In this document: piece after piece, positions 1-13,167 of the stretch | Position numbering within the stretch: position 1 is the stretch's first letter | Layout of the letters: each line of letters starts with the position of its first letter | Assembly (NCBI GenBank): GCA_015039315.1 | Contig: WIDE01000002.1 | Coordinates: 124,001 to 188,000 of the forward strand | Direction: 5' to 3' | Source of the DNA: Clavulina sp. PMI_390 | Taxonomy: Eukaryota > Basidiomycota > Agaricomycetes > Cantharellales > Hydnaceae | Length of the DNA: 64,000 nt | The notes under the pieces: generated by a model | Databases searched by the model: none | The model's input: the letters and a program-made list of their open reading frames with translations, nothing else | What the model was told of the DNA's origin: nothing | Made by a program: the position numbers and the translations under genes

Positions 1-3000
1 CTGCTTTCGCTCGTCGCCACACTCATAGCCGCGCCAGATAAACTGATCATTGACGGTTTCTTATGCAAACCACCTCCCATGCCGGAGCCGGTACCTGAAC
101 CGGAGCCCGAATCAGAATGCATCCGCGAATCTGAGTTCAGGGTTGGGCGGCGCTTAGACCCACTTGCGGGGGATGTAGGAGTTGAGATGTTGTCTCCTGC
201 ACCGAGTGGTCCGCTAAGATCAGAGAGATCTCGGAGATAGGCCATGATAGATCGAAGACCACGCTTGTAATGCTCCCGTTGACGATGGGCTTCTTGCTCT
301 TGGGCTTCACGCTCCGCGTCGATGGTGAGATATTGGGAATCATCACCATATGATACGCGGTTCGAATCGTCAGTGAAATGAGGAGACGTGGGAGCGGGTT
401 CTCTGGCAAAGGAGTCGGGGGTGGGCATCGGGGAGTCGAAGCCTGACGCAGTGGAAGGCGTCGAAAGAGGCAAGAAGCTGCGACGTTTTTGGGCACGACT
501 ATTCGCCTGGGGCATCAGCAAACCACCGCCACCGCCAGCTGAAATGGCTGGGGATGGCGAACGTGAGTCAGTGGAAGCCACTGTCAAGTGAGTCAAAGCT
601 TCGCGGGACTGTTTCTTCTGAATCTCACTCTTTGGTGGGAGAGCGGGGGCGTCCTCTCCAGCAAATTCTTCTTCCTCGAGCAGAGGAGCGGCAATGGTCG
701 GCAGGGCAGGAGGGAGATGTGACAGATTCATTGGGTGAGGCGGAAGGGCCATTCCATCCTCGGTGATTTGGGGCACAGAGGGTGCTGAGCTGGAATGGAT
801 AGTGTCGGGCCGCATGCCCCCAGGGGGCGAAATGGCTGGGTATGCAGCACTTCCTCTTGATCCAACAGTATGCGCACGTACAACACCCTGTCGAACTGCG
901 GCCGTGTTACCAGCTTGCTGTTCTCGCGGCGACGTCGTGCTCCGCATCCTCCCCATGCTCATCTTCTTCAAGAATCCCCATTTTTGAGACTTCTGCCCGT
1001 CCTCACCATCTGGCGACATTGGGTCTGGGATCACCCTGGAGGCGGGGCGAGAAACTATAGAGTTGGGCCGCGAGTCCGCTGTCATCATCTGATCGCGGCG
1101 GGGAGGCGAACGTGAGTCCGCGAAAACGGTCAAGGGAGGACGAGTTCTCTCAACAGCACCGCCAGGGCCACCACCACGTTTCGGAAGACTCTCAAACCTG
1201 GTTGGAAGCTCTTCAGCACCATCATACATAGCTGAAGGCGGAGATGTCGGGGGTGGCGCAGCCTGTGAGGTTCCGAACCTTGACAGTTCGTCCGCGCTTT
1301 TCATCCTCCTCATCCCAGCACGCACCGAGCCAGCGGACGAGGTCTTGGAAGATGATTTCTGCTTCGGCGCAGGTGCATCCGGAAGGGTAGAGTCCAGTGC
1401 TGACAAATAAGAACCCACCAATGCGGCGCGTGCTGGCGCAGGAACTTCGTCTTTGATCGGAACGCTTCGAGGGGGCGGAACAGTCAGTTGACTTAGGGTG
1501 GTGGACCCTGCTCGCGACCGAGGAGAAGGAGGACGAGACAGTTGGGGAGCAGAAGGGCCTTTAGAGGACGAAGGACGGCTGCCAGGAGGAGCGGCGTACA
1601 TGCTCTCGACAGCTGGGCGCTCTGGCGCGCGACGAGTGGGGTTAGAGAAGGAGCGGCGTAGCGAGGTCTCATTATTGTTGGATTGCGGCTCCAGCTCGGG
1701 ATTCGGGGTGAGCGGGAAAGGGGCGCTGACGGGAACTTGATCAGCCATGCTATTCGGAATCGACAAAGCGGCGGAGCCAGGAGGGAGTGTGGAAGGAGGA
1801 GCAGGGGCAGCAAGACGTGACCTCTCTAGGACAGGAGCTACCAGGGCCTTCCATGGCTCGATGAAGGGATTTCCATCGAGCAATAGAGTCTCGAGAGCTG
1901 GCAGTAGGCAGAGCCACGCGGGAAGAGAATAGAGCCGATTTTTACGGATGCTGATGGTGTGGAGGGAACTCAAAGAGTGCAGGGATTGGGGAAGAGCGGT
2001 GATCGCAGTGTTATCAGCAATAAGCACTCGTAGCGTGGTCAATTGTGAAAGCCAGTTTGGGAGGACGCGAAGGGGGTTGGCAGCAATGTTCAGCTCCTCG
2101 AGTACCTCGCACGAAGCGAGTATTGGCGGTAAGGCAGGAAGGATATTGCATGAGATGTCAAGGGCAAGTAGGGTATTGGTGATGCCGGGTAGGACTGAAG
2201 TGAGGAACGATGGCATCTGATTTGGAGTTGCCGAGCCCGATAGAAGAAGATGGGTGGTTCCTATTATTGGAAAGATGCAATGGATCCGGGTTAAACGGTG
2301 TTCATTTAGCCTAAGGTGAGAGCAAAGCATCGTACCTGGACGAACAACGAGACGGTCCACTTCCTGCGACTCTCCGTGAACAATCAAGCCCAGGCCTTCC
2401 TCGGCGACCATGACGGCCGCGGTACGATCATTTTCATCCTCAAATTCGTCATCTTCCAGTTCAGTATCAACGAATAGATCCTCCTCGTCAGTATCCTCCT
2501 CTTGAACAGGGTCCCAATCCTGCGCGCTGTTCCCTTGCCGCAAGTCGCCCATACTCATCCCACGTCCATATGATACATCCGACCACCTCGAGGAGTCAGA
2601 TGCTGGCTGCATGGGACGGGCCCTCGAGGCGGTAGATGTAAAAGACGACATGGACGCCGAGTGTGCAAGATGGACAACTTCGTCGGACGTAGTTGCAACA
2701 CCAACCTCGCCGTGATCGTAGTCGCCCATTGACGGCTCGCCATCATGGCTGCTAAAGGAGGTATCCGCAGTATAGTGACTTGGAATTGGTCCTCGGCGAT
2801 GAATAGAATCATCTGTGATTGATGAATCACGGCCACCGTCGCGCATATAGACACTGTTGTACGCCAAAGAGGACCGGGTTGATGCGGACGATGAACCTTC
2901 AGAGAATAGAGAAATGGGCGGGGTTACTCCGTTGTAGCGACTGGGGGCGCGTGTTTGGTAGTGAGGGGAAGGAGTTGGGTAGGTATTGGGGTCCGGGAGA

Positions 3001-3857
3001 TCGGGCAATGGTGGAGTGCGCATAGTCTCGGTCGGCGTCACAAAGGTGGGCGACGCGTACAAACTCAGACTGGCCTTGGAGTTTCCGGAGCGTGGGGGTG
3101 GGGCCGCTGAGTGAAGGAGGGAGGTAGACATGGCACGCGAACGCGCCGGATCTGATGCCGCTGTAGAATAGCCCGCGTCAGGGCCTCTGCTGCGCAGGGA
3201 AAGAAATTCACTTCGCGTTCGATGGATGGCAGGAGGTTCGGAGGAAGAGGGGTAGTTGGTAGTTGGGGGTGGGTTCGCGTACGTAGCCATGGGGTTTCGA
3301 TCTATGTCGCCGTTGACAGGAGGTTGGTAAACCGATGAAGGAGCAACCGCAATCGATTGGGAAGGGTGCGCAAACTCCATGTCTTGGTGTACCACTGTAG
3401 AAGTGAAGATCAAAAGGTCAGCAAGACATCCAAACAAGAGATACTTTGTCTGGATCAGGCGAAAGCAACTGGACTCGGAAGACTCCGCCGAGTGGTCGCG
3501 AGGTGGAGACAATCACCCCAACTTGGCGTCGAACTGGCAGGATCAGGTGTAAAAAGGGTCGCGAAGCGCGATAGATAGGAGGGCTTGACCCAAACGAGTC
3601 CGCCAATGTCTCAAACGGTGCAGGGCTCCAACACGCAAACAGCAAATCGAGCACGAACAATTACCGGATGGGCTCCTGACGGCCTCGGCGTCGTCTGCGA
3701 TGCTCAGACCACGCCCCAATACCGGGCTATCCTCTGGCGCGAGAGAAGGAAAACGTTCTATCAAGTCATCCAGCGACCGGACCGTCGCAGCTGAGGGCGA
3801 ATTCGCGTCCTGACGCAAGGTAGATAGATGGGCTAGGTAGTGCTGTTCGACAGGCAT
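1..3857 (-). CDS. Leucine-rich-repeat protein, 3' end beyond left edge (partial)
   Basis: Three exons fit: 3857-3666 (ending about 3665), 3394-2336 and 2260-1, with introns 3395-3664 (270 nt) and 2261-2335 (75 nt). They join in frame and stay open to the window edge, giving about 1170 visible residues. The first 420 residues are Ser/Pro-rich and disordered with an acidic patch (EEDTDEEDLF). A compact block of four to five LRRs follows, with motifs such as LEELNIAANPL and LETLLLDGNPF. The rest is a long low-complexity tail with a basic helix-like segment (REHYKRGLRSIMAYLRD) near position 250. LRRs normally bind proteins. From memory, basidiomycete proteins of this layout resemble Sog2-type or LRR-RhoGEF scaffolds, but no catalytic domain is visible here. 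The start at 3857 is the first ATG that splices in frame. The family assignment is uncertain; the LRR block is certain. Confidence 0.75.
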
Positions 3858-4225
3858 ATTTCAAACGCGAGGTCGGGTGGGTGCGCGGGCAGCGTCGGAT
3901 GAGCTTTTGATGGAGGGTTGGCTTTGTGTGGCCTCAAGGCCCAATTGATGGATGATGGATTGTTGGGCGGGATGGATGGAGCACGTGGCGCGATGCACTG
4001 AGCGTAGCCCGACAAATCACTGCACGTCAAAGGTCTTTCGTCGGCAACACAGTGCTCGTCGTTCACAAGTCGTAGGCAGAAACAGTAAACGGAGAGAAAT
4101 TCTAGGGTCGGTGGCAAACACAGTGCAACAAAGCCTCTGATTTTTCCCTGAATCAATTGGATTCGAATACTCTCTGCACGTAACATGACGCAGAAATAAA
4201 AAAAGAAAATCCCACCGGCCGCATA
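3858..4225. other. Intergenic spacer between LRR gene and IPI1
   Basis: This 368 bp spacer separates two genes on the same strand. It must hold the IPI1 3' UTR and the LRR-gene promoter. I see no ORF or repeat of note. Confidence 0.5.
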
Positions 4226-7200
4226 TCACGGCCCAAGTCGCGCCCAGTATTCTCCTTCCTCGGTTCCTGCCACTTCCCGCCCGATTTTCTCCCTCAGTTC
4301 GTCGCTCTCGCCGCCAATGACTGGCCGCGAAACCCAAGCCACGTCCAAAAACAGCCGTCGTAGCCTGGCAGGGAGCTTGTGATATGGGCCTTTGACCTCG
4401 CCTTTGGTTGGATGGTCCATGCTCACGAATAAGCACAAACGGCGGCGCAGTTCTCTCTGGTCCTATAGAACGTGGGGTCAACCCCCCGTCGCTAGGCAAT
4501 AAGGCCCCGGCCCTCGCAGGCTTTGTGGCCGCGAGCAGTCGGGGAGCCGAGATTGACACGTACCTCCGATTGAAGGAGTCTCTTTCTCCGTTGACATAGC
4601 CTTAATAGAAAAAGAAAAATTTGCTAACAGTGGTCGCACCGATGCATGAATGTGCAAATATCAGACATGAATTGAGCATGTGGTAGCGATAAGACCCACC
4701 TCGCTAAAACTCGTGTCTCGGACTCCAAGCTCCCATAGCGTTCTTGGCAGCGTCAGAATCCAGTCCGTAAAACGTTGAGAGAAGCTAGCGGCGTTGTAGA
4801 CAAGCTGCAGGCCGCGCACATTCACGTCGGCAAGCGCCTGTGGGAGAAGAATTGGTGCATCAGCATTCAAAGAATGAGCGGGAACGATCCCACAGGAGTT
4901 TTGAATCCATGAATGACATCACCAGGTTCGCCCACGAACGAAGCGAGCAGAAAAAAAAAAGCGGAAGAAAAATGACGCAAATTGAATGTGAGACATACAA
5001 GACACAAATGAGACACAAACTCCGAAGCCACAGGCTTGACAGCAGCTAATGAGCCCGACTGGATCGCATGCTCCAGCGTTGCTTCAAGGACGCGGTGGGC
5101 GAGCGGGAGGCGCCCATCATCACCACCACCCTGCTTATCCTCATTAATCGAAGGTAGGTTCACCAGAGACCATATTGTGGGGAGCAACGCCGCATATGCT
5201 CCCCCGGATAGCTTCTTCCCGAGGGGCTGAGAGAGTGTCACCTGAAAAATATAAAAACGGGGGAAGGAGAAGACAGCAAGGACGATCACTCAGTCGAAGC
5301 GTCCCTGCAGTCCAGAAAAAAAAATCACTACTCAACTCGCCCATTCAGACCTTCAATTACATAGTCCCCCACGCGCTCCATCTCGCGCTCAATATTCCGG
5401 TCCTTCTTGCTTGCGCGTTTAGAGCCAGGTGGCGCAGCAAGAAGCAGCAGCGACGTGAGCTCGCAATATGCCAGACTCAGGTCTTGTAACAACTGCTCCC
5501 CCTGAACGAGCGATTCACTGAGCTACCTGACCAGTGGAATAACCGTAGAAAATATTCACTCACTGGAGTACCTGCCGATCCAACATTGTCTGTATCAAAT
5601 GGAAAATAAGTGGCCATATAGCCAAGTAGAGTTCGGAGATTCTCAATGACTACAGGTGCCTGGATAATAAGTTCAGATCAGCGACGAGGGCGCATGACAT
5701 TAATGAAGATACGAGGCGGAGAAATAGCGACATACTGCGTCAGGCAGCTCATGGATACGAGGGAGCACGTAACCGTACAACCGTCGCGCTATCTTCCCCA
5801 CTACCGCGACGAGTTCTACCGCCACCGTAGAAGGGCGGGACGTGCTCGGTGAAAACACCGTGGGAGCATGGTCAAGGAATGTTGAGACCAATGTCGAAGA
5901 CACACGGGTGCAGAGGTCCTGTGATCCTATGGTCAGATTACCCAGTAAGTTTCATGTCACCAGGGGACCGCACTCACTGCCATAACTCGCAACTCTGTAC
6001 CAGATGAATTTGCGTCGGTAAGACCGGCGGAAGAATTCATATCGGCGAAGGTCCAGGTTTCCAGAGCGTCAGGCCGTTCCAAGTCTGCGAACGAGTATCC
6101 AGGTAAGTCCTCCTCATCAAAGTCTCCCGTTGCTTGCCATCTGCGCGTCGGGGGATGGTGAAGGTTCGGTCGTGAGGGTTGCAAGCTGAGGACAAATGCG
6201 TCAAACGCGTTTGTTGTGGCAAATGAGCTTTCCATAAACCAGGAAGCCTCTGAGATCGAGGAACGATTCTTCTGTTCGTTCAAGTGAGCAATGGTGACCA
6301 AAAGGAATTTTGAGAAGCTTTCCAAAATAAGAAGCTTGGACTGTGAAATCGGGGGTTAGCTGACATGGTCGTGGCTCTAGAAATCAGAAAGTAGTAGAGT
6401 ATTCACATTCGCCGACAAGGTTAGAGTGGACGTTGACGCAACGCCAGTCGATTCTACAATGGTATGAATCAGCGAGCCAGCACTTCTTTGAAAACAAGAG
6501 GGTGCGTGTACCATTTGTGCTTCCTTTGATATCAAGCAGTGCGAGGTAACCATTCAGGATTCTTCTCCCATTTGGGATTGCGCCTCTGGCTGAGGTCTCC
6601 GCCTGATTTGATGCTGTCACATCTGCCTCGGATGTCGCCCAATCACCGACGACGACGTTTGGCACGACTTGAAGAAGGATATCCACAAAGCGCACTCCAT
6701 CCACGCGAATTTCCGGAAATATGTGGGACAGAGCGGAGGTCGTAAACAGCATGAGGAGCGGTGCATGAGGGGATAGATTATCCTATCAAATGGTGATGGG
6801 CAAGGACGTTCATAGAAGTAAGGCGTCTTACTCACTGGCGGTATTGTGGGCAGGAGCCAGGCCAGTAATGATATCAGGGATTTCCGAACCATAGCATCCT
6901 GTTAAACCCATCTCGGGTCAATCATCAATTGATAACTTGGGAATCATGTGCTCACCTCATCAGATATCAAGCCAACGCAGCGATTGAGTAGTGAATGGAG
7001 CGAGTCCTCAATGAGCTCAGGATTCTCGGAGAGCAGCTCCCTAATCCCACCAATAGCATCTAAGCAGTAGCGGCGCGTTAGCACCCTTCGGCTTTCAGGT
7101 AGGAGTTACGCACCTTTACGGACAGCCGGACTATAATGCTTCATTTGGACCAGGAGTTCATCGAGGGTATGATTCCGTTTGGTGGTAGGTGCAGATTCAT

Positions 7201-7463
7201 CCTTGACTACGCTGATAGACTGTTTCGGAAGAGCGATCGCTTGGATTTAGGTCAGTTTTGGTGGCAGGAAAGACTTGTGTTTAGACTCACATCGAGCCTT
7301 GAAGGATGTGTCTGTAGCATTGCTCGCCGCCTGCTTGCCTTTCCCAAGTTTTAACTTGGCTTTCTAGACGTTTCTAAGTCAGAAGGTGGGGTAATGTAGT
7401 ACTTTTGTTACTTACGGTGAAATCGGCGGTTTTCTCCTTCTTCTTGCGAGTTGACTTTGGCAT
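4226..7463 (-). CDS. IPI1: Pre-rRNA-processing protein Ipi1 (TEX10 family)
   Basis: Ipi1 is a nucleolar scaffold of the Rix1 complex (Rix1-Ipi1-Ipi3), which matures the 60S ribosomal subunit with the AAA-ATPase Rea1. The N-terminus shows the family pattern: MPKSTRKKKEKTADF, then KAKLKLGK, NATDTSFKAR, and HTLDELLVQMKHYSPAVRK followed by GGIRELL. ARM/HEAT-like helices follow, including DEDAMVRKSLISLLAWLLP. The gene is cut into a dozen or so exons. The first are 7463-7416, 7363-7291 and from 7239. The last junction uses intron 4453-4563 and leads into ELRRRLCLFVSMDHPTK and a TGA at 4226. The last exon reads well only with an unusual purine-rich acceptor at 4453, so the C-terminus is less sure than the N-terminus. 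It is divergent from the GH16 gene at 8423. Confidence 0.88.
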
Positions 7464-8422
7464 GGCCACCTATGGGCTGAAAAGTTTGTTGATAGCGATT
7501 GGCATCGAGCTGGTTCCCACGATAATCGTGCCCTCGTATTCTTTGCTGAATCTCTTCCTCCAGCTATAAATGGTACTGGTTTATCGGAGTACCTGTGGAA
7601 TTATCATCGAAGCTCTCGTTTACTCCCTTATTGCCTGTCTTCGACTAGTAATATCCTTCATACAAGCCCTTGAACGACCTCGACAGTGAGTCCGAATAGG
7701 CCCATCACCAGCAAGTATGGTATTTGTATGGATAAGCGACATCTCTTAAGCAAAGGACTGAAGGGGCCACATATGTAGCGTTTCATGATGGTCAGAAAAA
7801 GCAACGATATTGACCCCGATACGGTCTGTTCGGCGCCGACGTAGGAGCCAAGCAGGCCGCACGATTATTCAGAAGACATGATGCCAGCTTAGACGCTATA
7901 AAAGCGCACACCTCCCAGCATCAACTCACAGACGCGCAGGTGCTTGGGTGAAGCTGTACATGATTATTGGCGTTCGGACATGGGTTATTGGTATGACCGC
8001 CGTGCACAAAAGCGGTGCCGCGGTCTGGACGCAGAGACATTGGAAGACAATTTGTTCCCGCCCCAGTACACACAAGCGCACGGCTTTCCTGGTAACGCTT
8101 GCAAAGAAGATTTCGATCAATTTGTGTAATTATTTTTATTCAAACGATGGAGATGCTTTGTTTGGTAACCGCGGCGCTTATTTCTGGCTCCAGTTGCCAG
8201 GCTCCCGACCTTGAGGCATCCAGTGCGCTCCCTCAGTACCTCTGATATCGCCTCCCAAGTTCGCTCTCTCCATAGCGCTGAACTAGGCTCCAGCTCCGCC
8301 CTACTATTCATACCTAAGCTGCTCCTGGGTGAGGCAGTGACGTCGTGTTATTGATCAGCGTTATTTATACATATCCTGATACCTCTAGGCGAAGCGCACG
8401 CAGCACCCATCGCATTTTCGAC
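7464..8422. promoter_or_regulatory. Divergent intergenic region IPI1 / GH16-1
   Basis: This stretch of 959 bp lies between two divergent start codons and must contain both promoters. Overlapping short ORFs around 7930-8310 on both strands lack domain similarity or good codon pattern, so I leave them out. A TATAAA-like string lies near 7898. Confidence 0.4.
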
Positions 8423-11157
8423 ATGGCAGGCAGAAAACCGCCCGCATACCCGTTCTCGAAAGGAGCAGGGTCTACATCAGCAGGAGCGAAATCAACAGTT
8501 GCGTCTCGAGGGCCCCTACCGCCCTCAGCATCGCGGCAAGATTACCCCTCGAGCGCGGGGCCCGACGACTCTACTGCCAACCTCTTGGCACCTGGATCAG
8601 CAGCGTCTCAACGAAACTTCAGCTCTGGGTCTCTTAACTCTCATGTTGGTGTCTCTTGTCCAATTGGTATTGGTGGCACCTGTGCTCATACTGTCTCCTA
8701 GTCTCCAACATCCGTCGCCCCTTCCATATCCGATAAGGTACATGCGAGAGCGTTGTGCGGTTGTATTCGTGCTTAACTTTTTCAACCTAGTTCTCTCTAT
8801 CTGCCGACCCAACATCATGGGGAACGGACCTCTCTGCAAGCCATGCGGAACCAGACGGTGAGCCTTGCTTTCCCACCCGAACACCAAAACGCGGCCCTTC
8901 TGATTCATATTTCATTTGTTATGATAACTTAGACTACCTACATAACCCAGATCCTCGAAGAGACCGAAAGAACGACCGAGGCGGAACAATTTTCACCATT
9001 CGTGGGATTGCCAATCTTGGTTTTCTTGCTTTCCTTGGACTTGGATTGATAACATTATTGTGATTATCATTGACTTCGTCATTCGAGCTTCTCTTAAAAC
9101 TCACATTTGTTCGTTAGCGCGGGATACCCAATCATGTCACATTTCCTTGGGTCAACAATGTCAAAGCTTGGTTCCACTGGCCTTGGTGGTATCAACTCGA
9201 CGGGCCAAGTTCCAGAAATCAGTAATGATTTTGGCCTTATCGATGTTGACACTCCTCAGTCTGCGTACAAGTATACTACCCACCGTGATGGTAGTACCTG
9301 GGACCTCGTGTTCTCCGATGAGTTCAACGTCGACAATAGGTCATTCTATCCTGTTTGTACTCATTTCTCTCTCTCCTACGATCTGATTCTCACCATATAT
9401 CCTAGGGAGACGATCCGTACTGGGAGGCCATCGACCTTTACTACTGGTGAGTCTGTCCTTTGTCATTCCCATATCTATTGAGAAACCAATCGCAAATTGC
9501 TGTAGGTCCACTGGAGATATGGAGTGGTATGACCCTAGGGCAATCAATACAAACAACGGTTATCTCAATATCGTCATGGAGGAAGTCGAAACGCACAACC
9601 TCTCCTACCGAAGCGGTCATCTTTCCAGTTGGAACAAATTCTGTCTTAGCCAAGGATACGTCGAGGGTCAGTCGTATTATCACCAGATCCCTGCAGCCTC
9701 GATCTAAAACACCAAGATGCCTTTCTAGTCAACGTGTCGCTTCCAGGAAGCTCATCGATTAGTGGTCTCTGGCCTGCCGTTTGGATGATGGGTATGTGTC
9801 CCATGCCCTTACTTCGATAGCTATGCCTAACGATTGCTGGCCGCAGGAAATCTTGGGCGGGCTGGCTATGGTGCTACCACCGACGGCATGTGGCCCTACA
9901 GCTATGACGAATGTGATTGGGGAACCCTGCCAAACCAAACATACGGTGACCTCCCCACTGCCGCCTTTAGTGGAAATGACAAGTATCATGAGGGAAAACT
10001 ATCTTTCCTAACTGGGCAACGCCTATCACGTTGTACATGTCCAGGGGATCCGAATCATCCTGGGCCACAACGATCAGACGGAACCTTCTATGGGAGGGCT
10101 GCCCCAGAATTGGATATCTTCGAAGCAATCGTCACGAACGAAATAGGCTACGTATCCCAAAGTTGCCAGTATGTATTCTAATTCTCGACGAGTGTTAGAT
10201 GCCTTGTGACGATTCCTCTCTAGGTTTGCGCCTTTCAACGCTGATTACATCTGGACTAATACGACAGGAACAGCCACCGATGTCTACAATAGCACATCGA
10301 CAGTTCTGAACCCATACAAAGTATGTCAAGACGAGGTTTTGGTTGATAAGCAGAACTGACCGAATCTTTGTATAGGGAAATGTGTATCAAGAAGCCGTTT
10401 CTGGTCTCTCGACGACTAATCCACTGGCGTACGAAAATAGCGGGGGTGCATTCACTGTCTACGGGGTCGAATATACGTCAGATTATGTCACTTGGTTTAA
10501 TGATGGGCGGCCGATGTGGTCGATGTATCCCCCAGCAGTCGGTAGGTCTTTCGCCAACCTTTTCTTGCGATGGTTCACGGCCTAATCAACCGCGTTCCCT
10601 AGGTGGTGACAGTGTTGTGAACATCAGCTCTCGTATCATCCCCAATGAGCCAATGTATATCATTATGAACTTGGCAATGAGTGACACCTTCGGCATAGTA
10701 AGTAATCATTCAGTTATGAACAATATGATGTTTAGCGTCATTCTGACCGACTCAAAAGCAATCTCCTGACCTCGTCTTCCCGTCTACGATGAGGGTTGAT
10801 TATGTCCGTGTATATCAGGTCAGTGATTTCCTTAAGGGAAGGCATTAGCATGAGCGCTCATCAAGGACTGCAGGGGAGCGGTATGACAATCGGATGCAAC
10901 CCAACAGATCACCCAACAGAGGCATACATTAACACGTTCGTCCCACAATGACACCTGTTAGTGAGCACCAAATGACGAAATTTGCGTCTAGGTATATGGA
11001 AATGTACACAAACCCTAATCTAACGACATTCACGGGTGGTTACGCGGTGCGTGCCTTGTCTCCTTGTCACCATGATGTTTTTTCTCATCACTCTATCCCC
11101 TCATAGGCCAGCTACAACCAGACAAAACCCAAGAATCAGCTCGTCGACACTTGTTGA
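8423..11157 (+). CDS. GH16 beta-glucan synthesis protein (Kre6/Skn1-like), copy 1
   Basis: Sixteen exons splice in frame to 619 residues. Exons 1-5 are 8423-8644, 8702-8737, 8791-8857, 8933-9059 and 9118-9352; the last is 11107-11157. Layout: a Ser/Pro-rich cytosolic tail, one transmembrane helix at about 133-157 (IANLGFLAFLGLGLITLLFA), then a lumenal glucanase-like domain. Hallmarks are WDLVFSDEFN, GDDPYWEA, SGLWPAVWMMG and the catalytic E-x-D-x-x-E (PELDIFEA). The chain ends with paired-cysteine motifs and NQLVDTC. Family members are type II Golgi/ER membrane proteins needed for cell-wall beta-1,6-glucan. The ATG at 8423 is preferred over 8345 because the upstream residues do not fit the family. 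It has a tandem relative at 13756. Confidence 0.93.
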
Positions 11158-11447
11158 CGAGGCTGACAATGCCCCAGACTCCATCCTCGGACTTGCTATT
11201 TAGATACTCGAACATTAGCTGCTTTAATATGTATAATTCGTCTTATCATATCCTTGCCCCATCGCAGGTCCGCTCGTATTTGATAGTTGGCTATGAAATT
11301 GACTCTGTCGCAACATGTTCTAGAAGTCAAGTGTGGGACGATGATATCACTTATTCCTCATGAATACGTCACAGGGTGACAGTTAGTGCCAATTTTTTGG
11401 GCCGTAGCTCTACATGATTTTTTGTCAGGCACTCAATTCCGCCCATC

Positions 11448-13167
11448 ATGTCGCCGAACTCTGGCGCAGATCTTCCTGGGGATGCCACTGTTAGACGCTC
11501 CCCAGCGGCCACTGTGTTTGCATCTCTGGATACCCTGCTCTTAATTGTTATCCACCTGAATGTTCCAGGTCTCATCCGGCTGTCCATGGTCCGTAGTACA
11601 CTGATCCATTGATAGCGGTCCCTCTAGTGTGATCTAATCGAGGGCATGCTTTCCCGTCGCTGCAGGTCAGTCGCAAGCTAAGGCGCGAGATCGAGAACAA
11701 TCGTATCGTCTGGCTCAGAATGCTCGAGACCATTGAACGAGTCCAATGCATGGTACCTCGCACATATCGCGTCGAAAACATGGACACGCACGCTCTCCGC
11801 CATGACGCATGTGCTCCGTACCGTCTCGCTAGTGCCATTCTTGGTAAAGGTGTTGTTAACACGGCAGTGAAGACGTTTGAGTTGGAAACTGCGGAACAAG
11901 GTCCCCCACCTCAGTACGCAATTTATCTTATTCCAGGAGGTCGTTGGATGTTCCACGCCGATCGGGGAGCCAATTTCCGTTCGGGTGGGCCTGCTCGCAT
12001 CTCGTGCACAGACTTGTCTGAACCCACTAGGTCACAGCGCGCCAAATCATTCGACCTTCGCCTGCCTGTCGACACCTGGCCCACCATCCACGCCGTGCAA
12101 TCAGATCCGGATAATTCGCGGATCAGAGTAGTGGTGACGTACCAACACACCTTCCCAACGTATGTCCCTTGTTTCATCCCAAAAAGGTCGAGGGCGGAGC
12201 ATTCACAATTCACTCGTTACCCCCACACAGCCGATGTATTGAGGTTCTACATGCTACATGGCCCTCCAACACTTCATCAGGACAACTTCCAACCTGGAGC
12301 CGAGCCGCATTCCTCGAGGTGGATATCGATGAGCCAATAAGAGCTCTCTGCCTCGAAGGAGATCACATCACTGTTCCATTCAGTAGCTCTGTATTACTTT
12401 GGAATTGGGCAATTGACCGTTGGACTACAATCAGTCCTGTGCCTGGTAATGTGAATAGTCATTTTGAACACCTAATACGATTCCATGCTCACCTGCGACC
12501 CCAGGTGCGGGATGCTTGGGTGACAGGAACCCACATCTTCATTGTGGCGGATTCTACTAACGATATCCTTGTCGTCGAGATCCCCGCACTCATTCCCGCA
12601 TCGGAACCTCTGGTCGCTCAGCCAGCTCTCGTCATAGCTCAGATGCCGTTCAAACAGGGCTCGAAGCTCGCGGGGGAATTGGCAGTCTTATCTTCTTTCA
12701 TACCTCTTGCAAAGCGCCCTCGAAGTTTCGCCTCTATTGTGTACTGGAATCGTGAAGGTGTCTCTGGTCTTGTCCTCATGGACTACAGCGATCCCTTGAA
12801 CATGCGCGTGCTAAATGACTGGGAAAACTCCCCCAACGATTCCTTGTATGGGATCCACTCGGGTGCATTGCAGACGATCGATGTTGATGGTATCGCTATT
12901 CGTGCCGGGAGACGCTTCTTGTCACGCTTGCTGAAAGGACCTGAGGGTCTCGAGTTTCGCGTTCTTGCGTACAATCGCCAGGCGCAGCATGCCGCTCCTT
13001 GGTCCCTTCAAGTTCAAGACCTAGACGGTGATTGGGATCAAGCAGAGGCTTACGACTGCTGCACCATTTTTGGTCGCATCCTACTCCGCCAGTACGACAG
13101 TAGCTCGGATTCTGAGCAATCTGAGGGAGGCACGCACCCTCTACTGGCCTTGATGGATTTTATCTGA
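11448..13167 (+). CDS. F-box protein
   Basis: Exons 11448-11588, 11666-12159 and 12231-13167 (introns of 77 and 71 nt) give 523 residues. Residues about 20-65 form an F-box: LLLIVIHLNVPGLIRLSM, then across intron 1 SRKLRREIENNRIVWLRML. F-boxes bind Skp1 in SCF ubiquitin ligases. The remainder has repeated beta-strand-like segments such as VLLWNWAIDRWTTI and SSGVLV-like hydrophobic stretches, suggesting a propeller-type or Agaricomycete F-box C-terminal domain; no defined repeat could be assigned. The C-terminus is acidic (YDSSSDSEQSEGG). The gene lies between the two GH16 paralogues on the same strand. Substrate and pathway are unknown. Confidence 0.8.
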
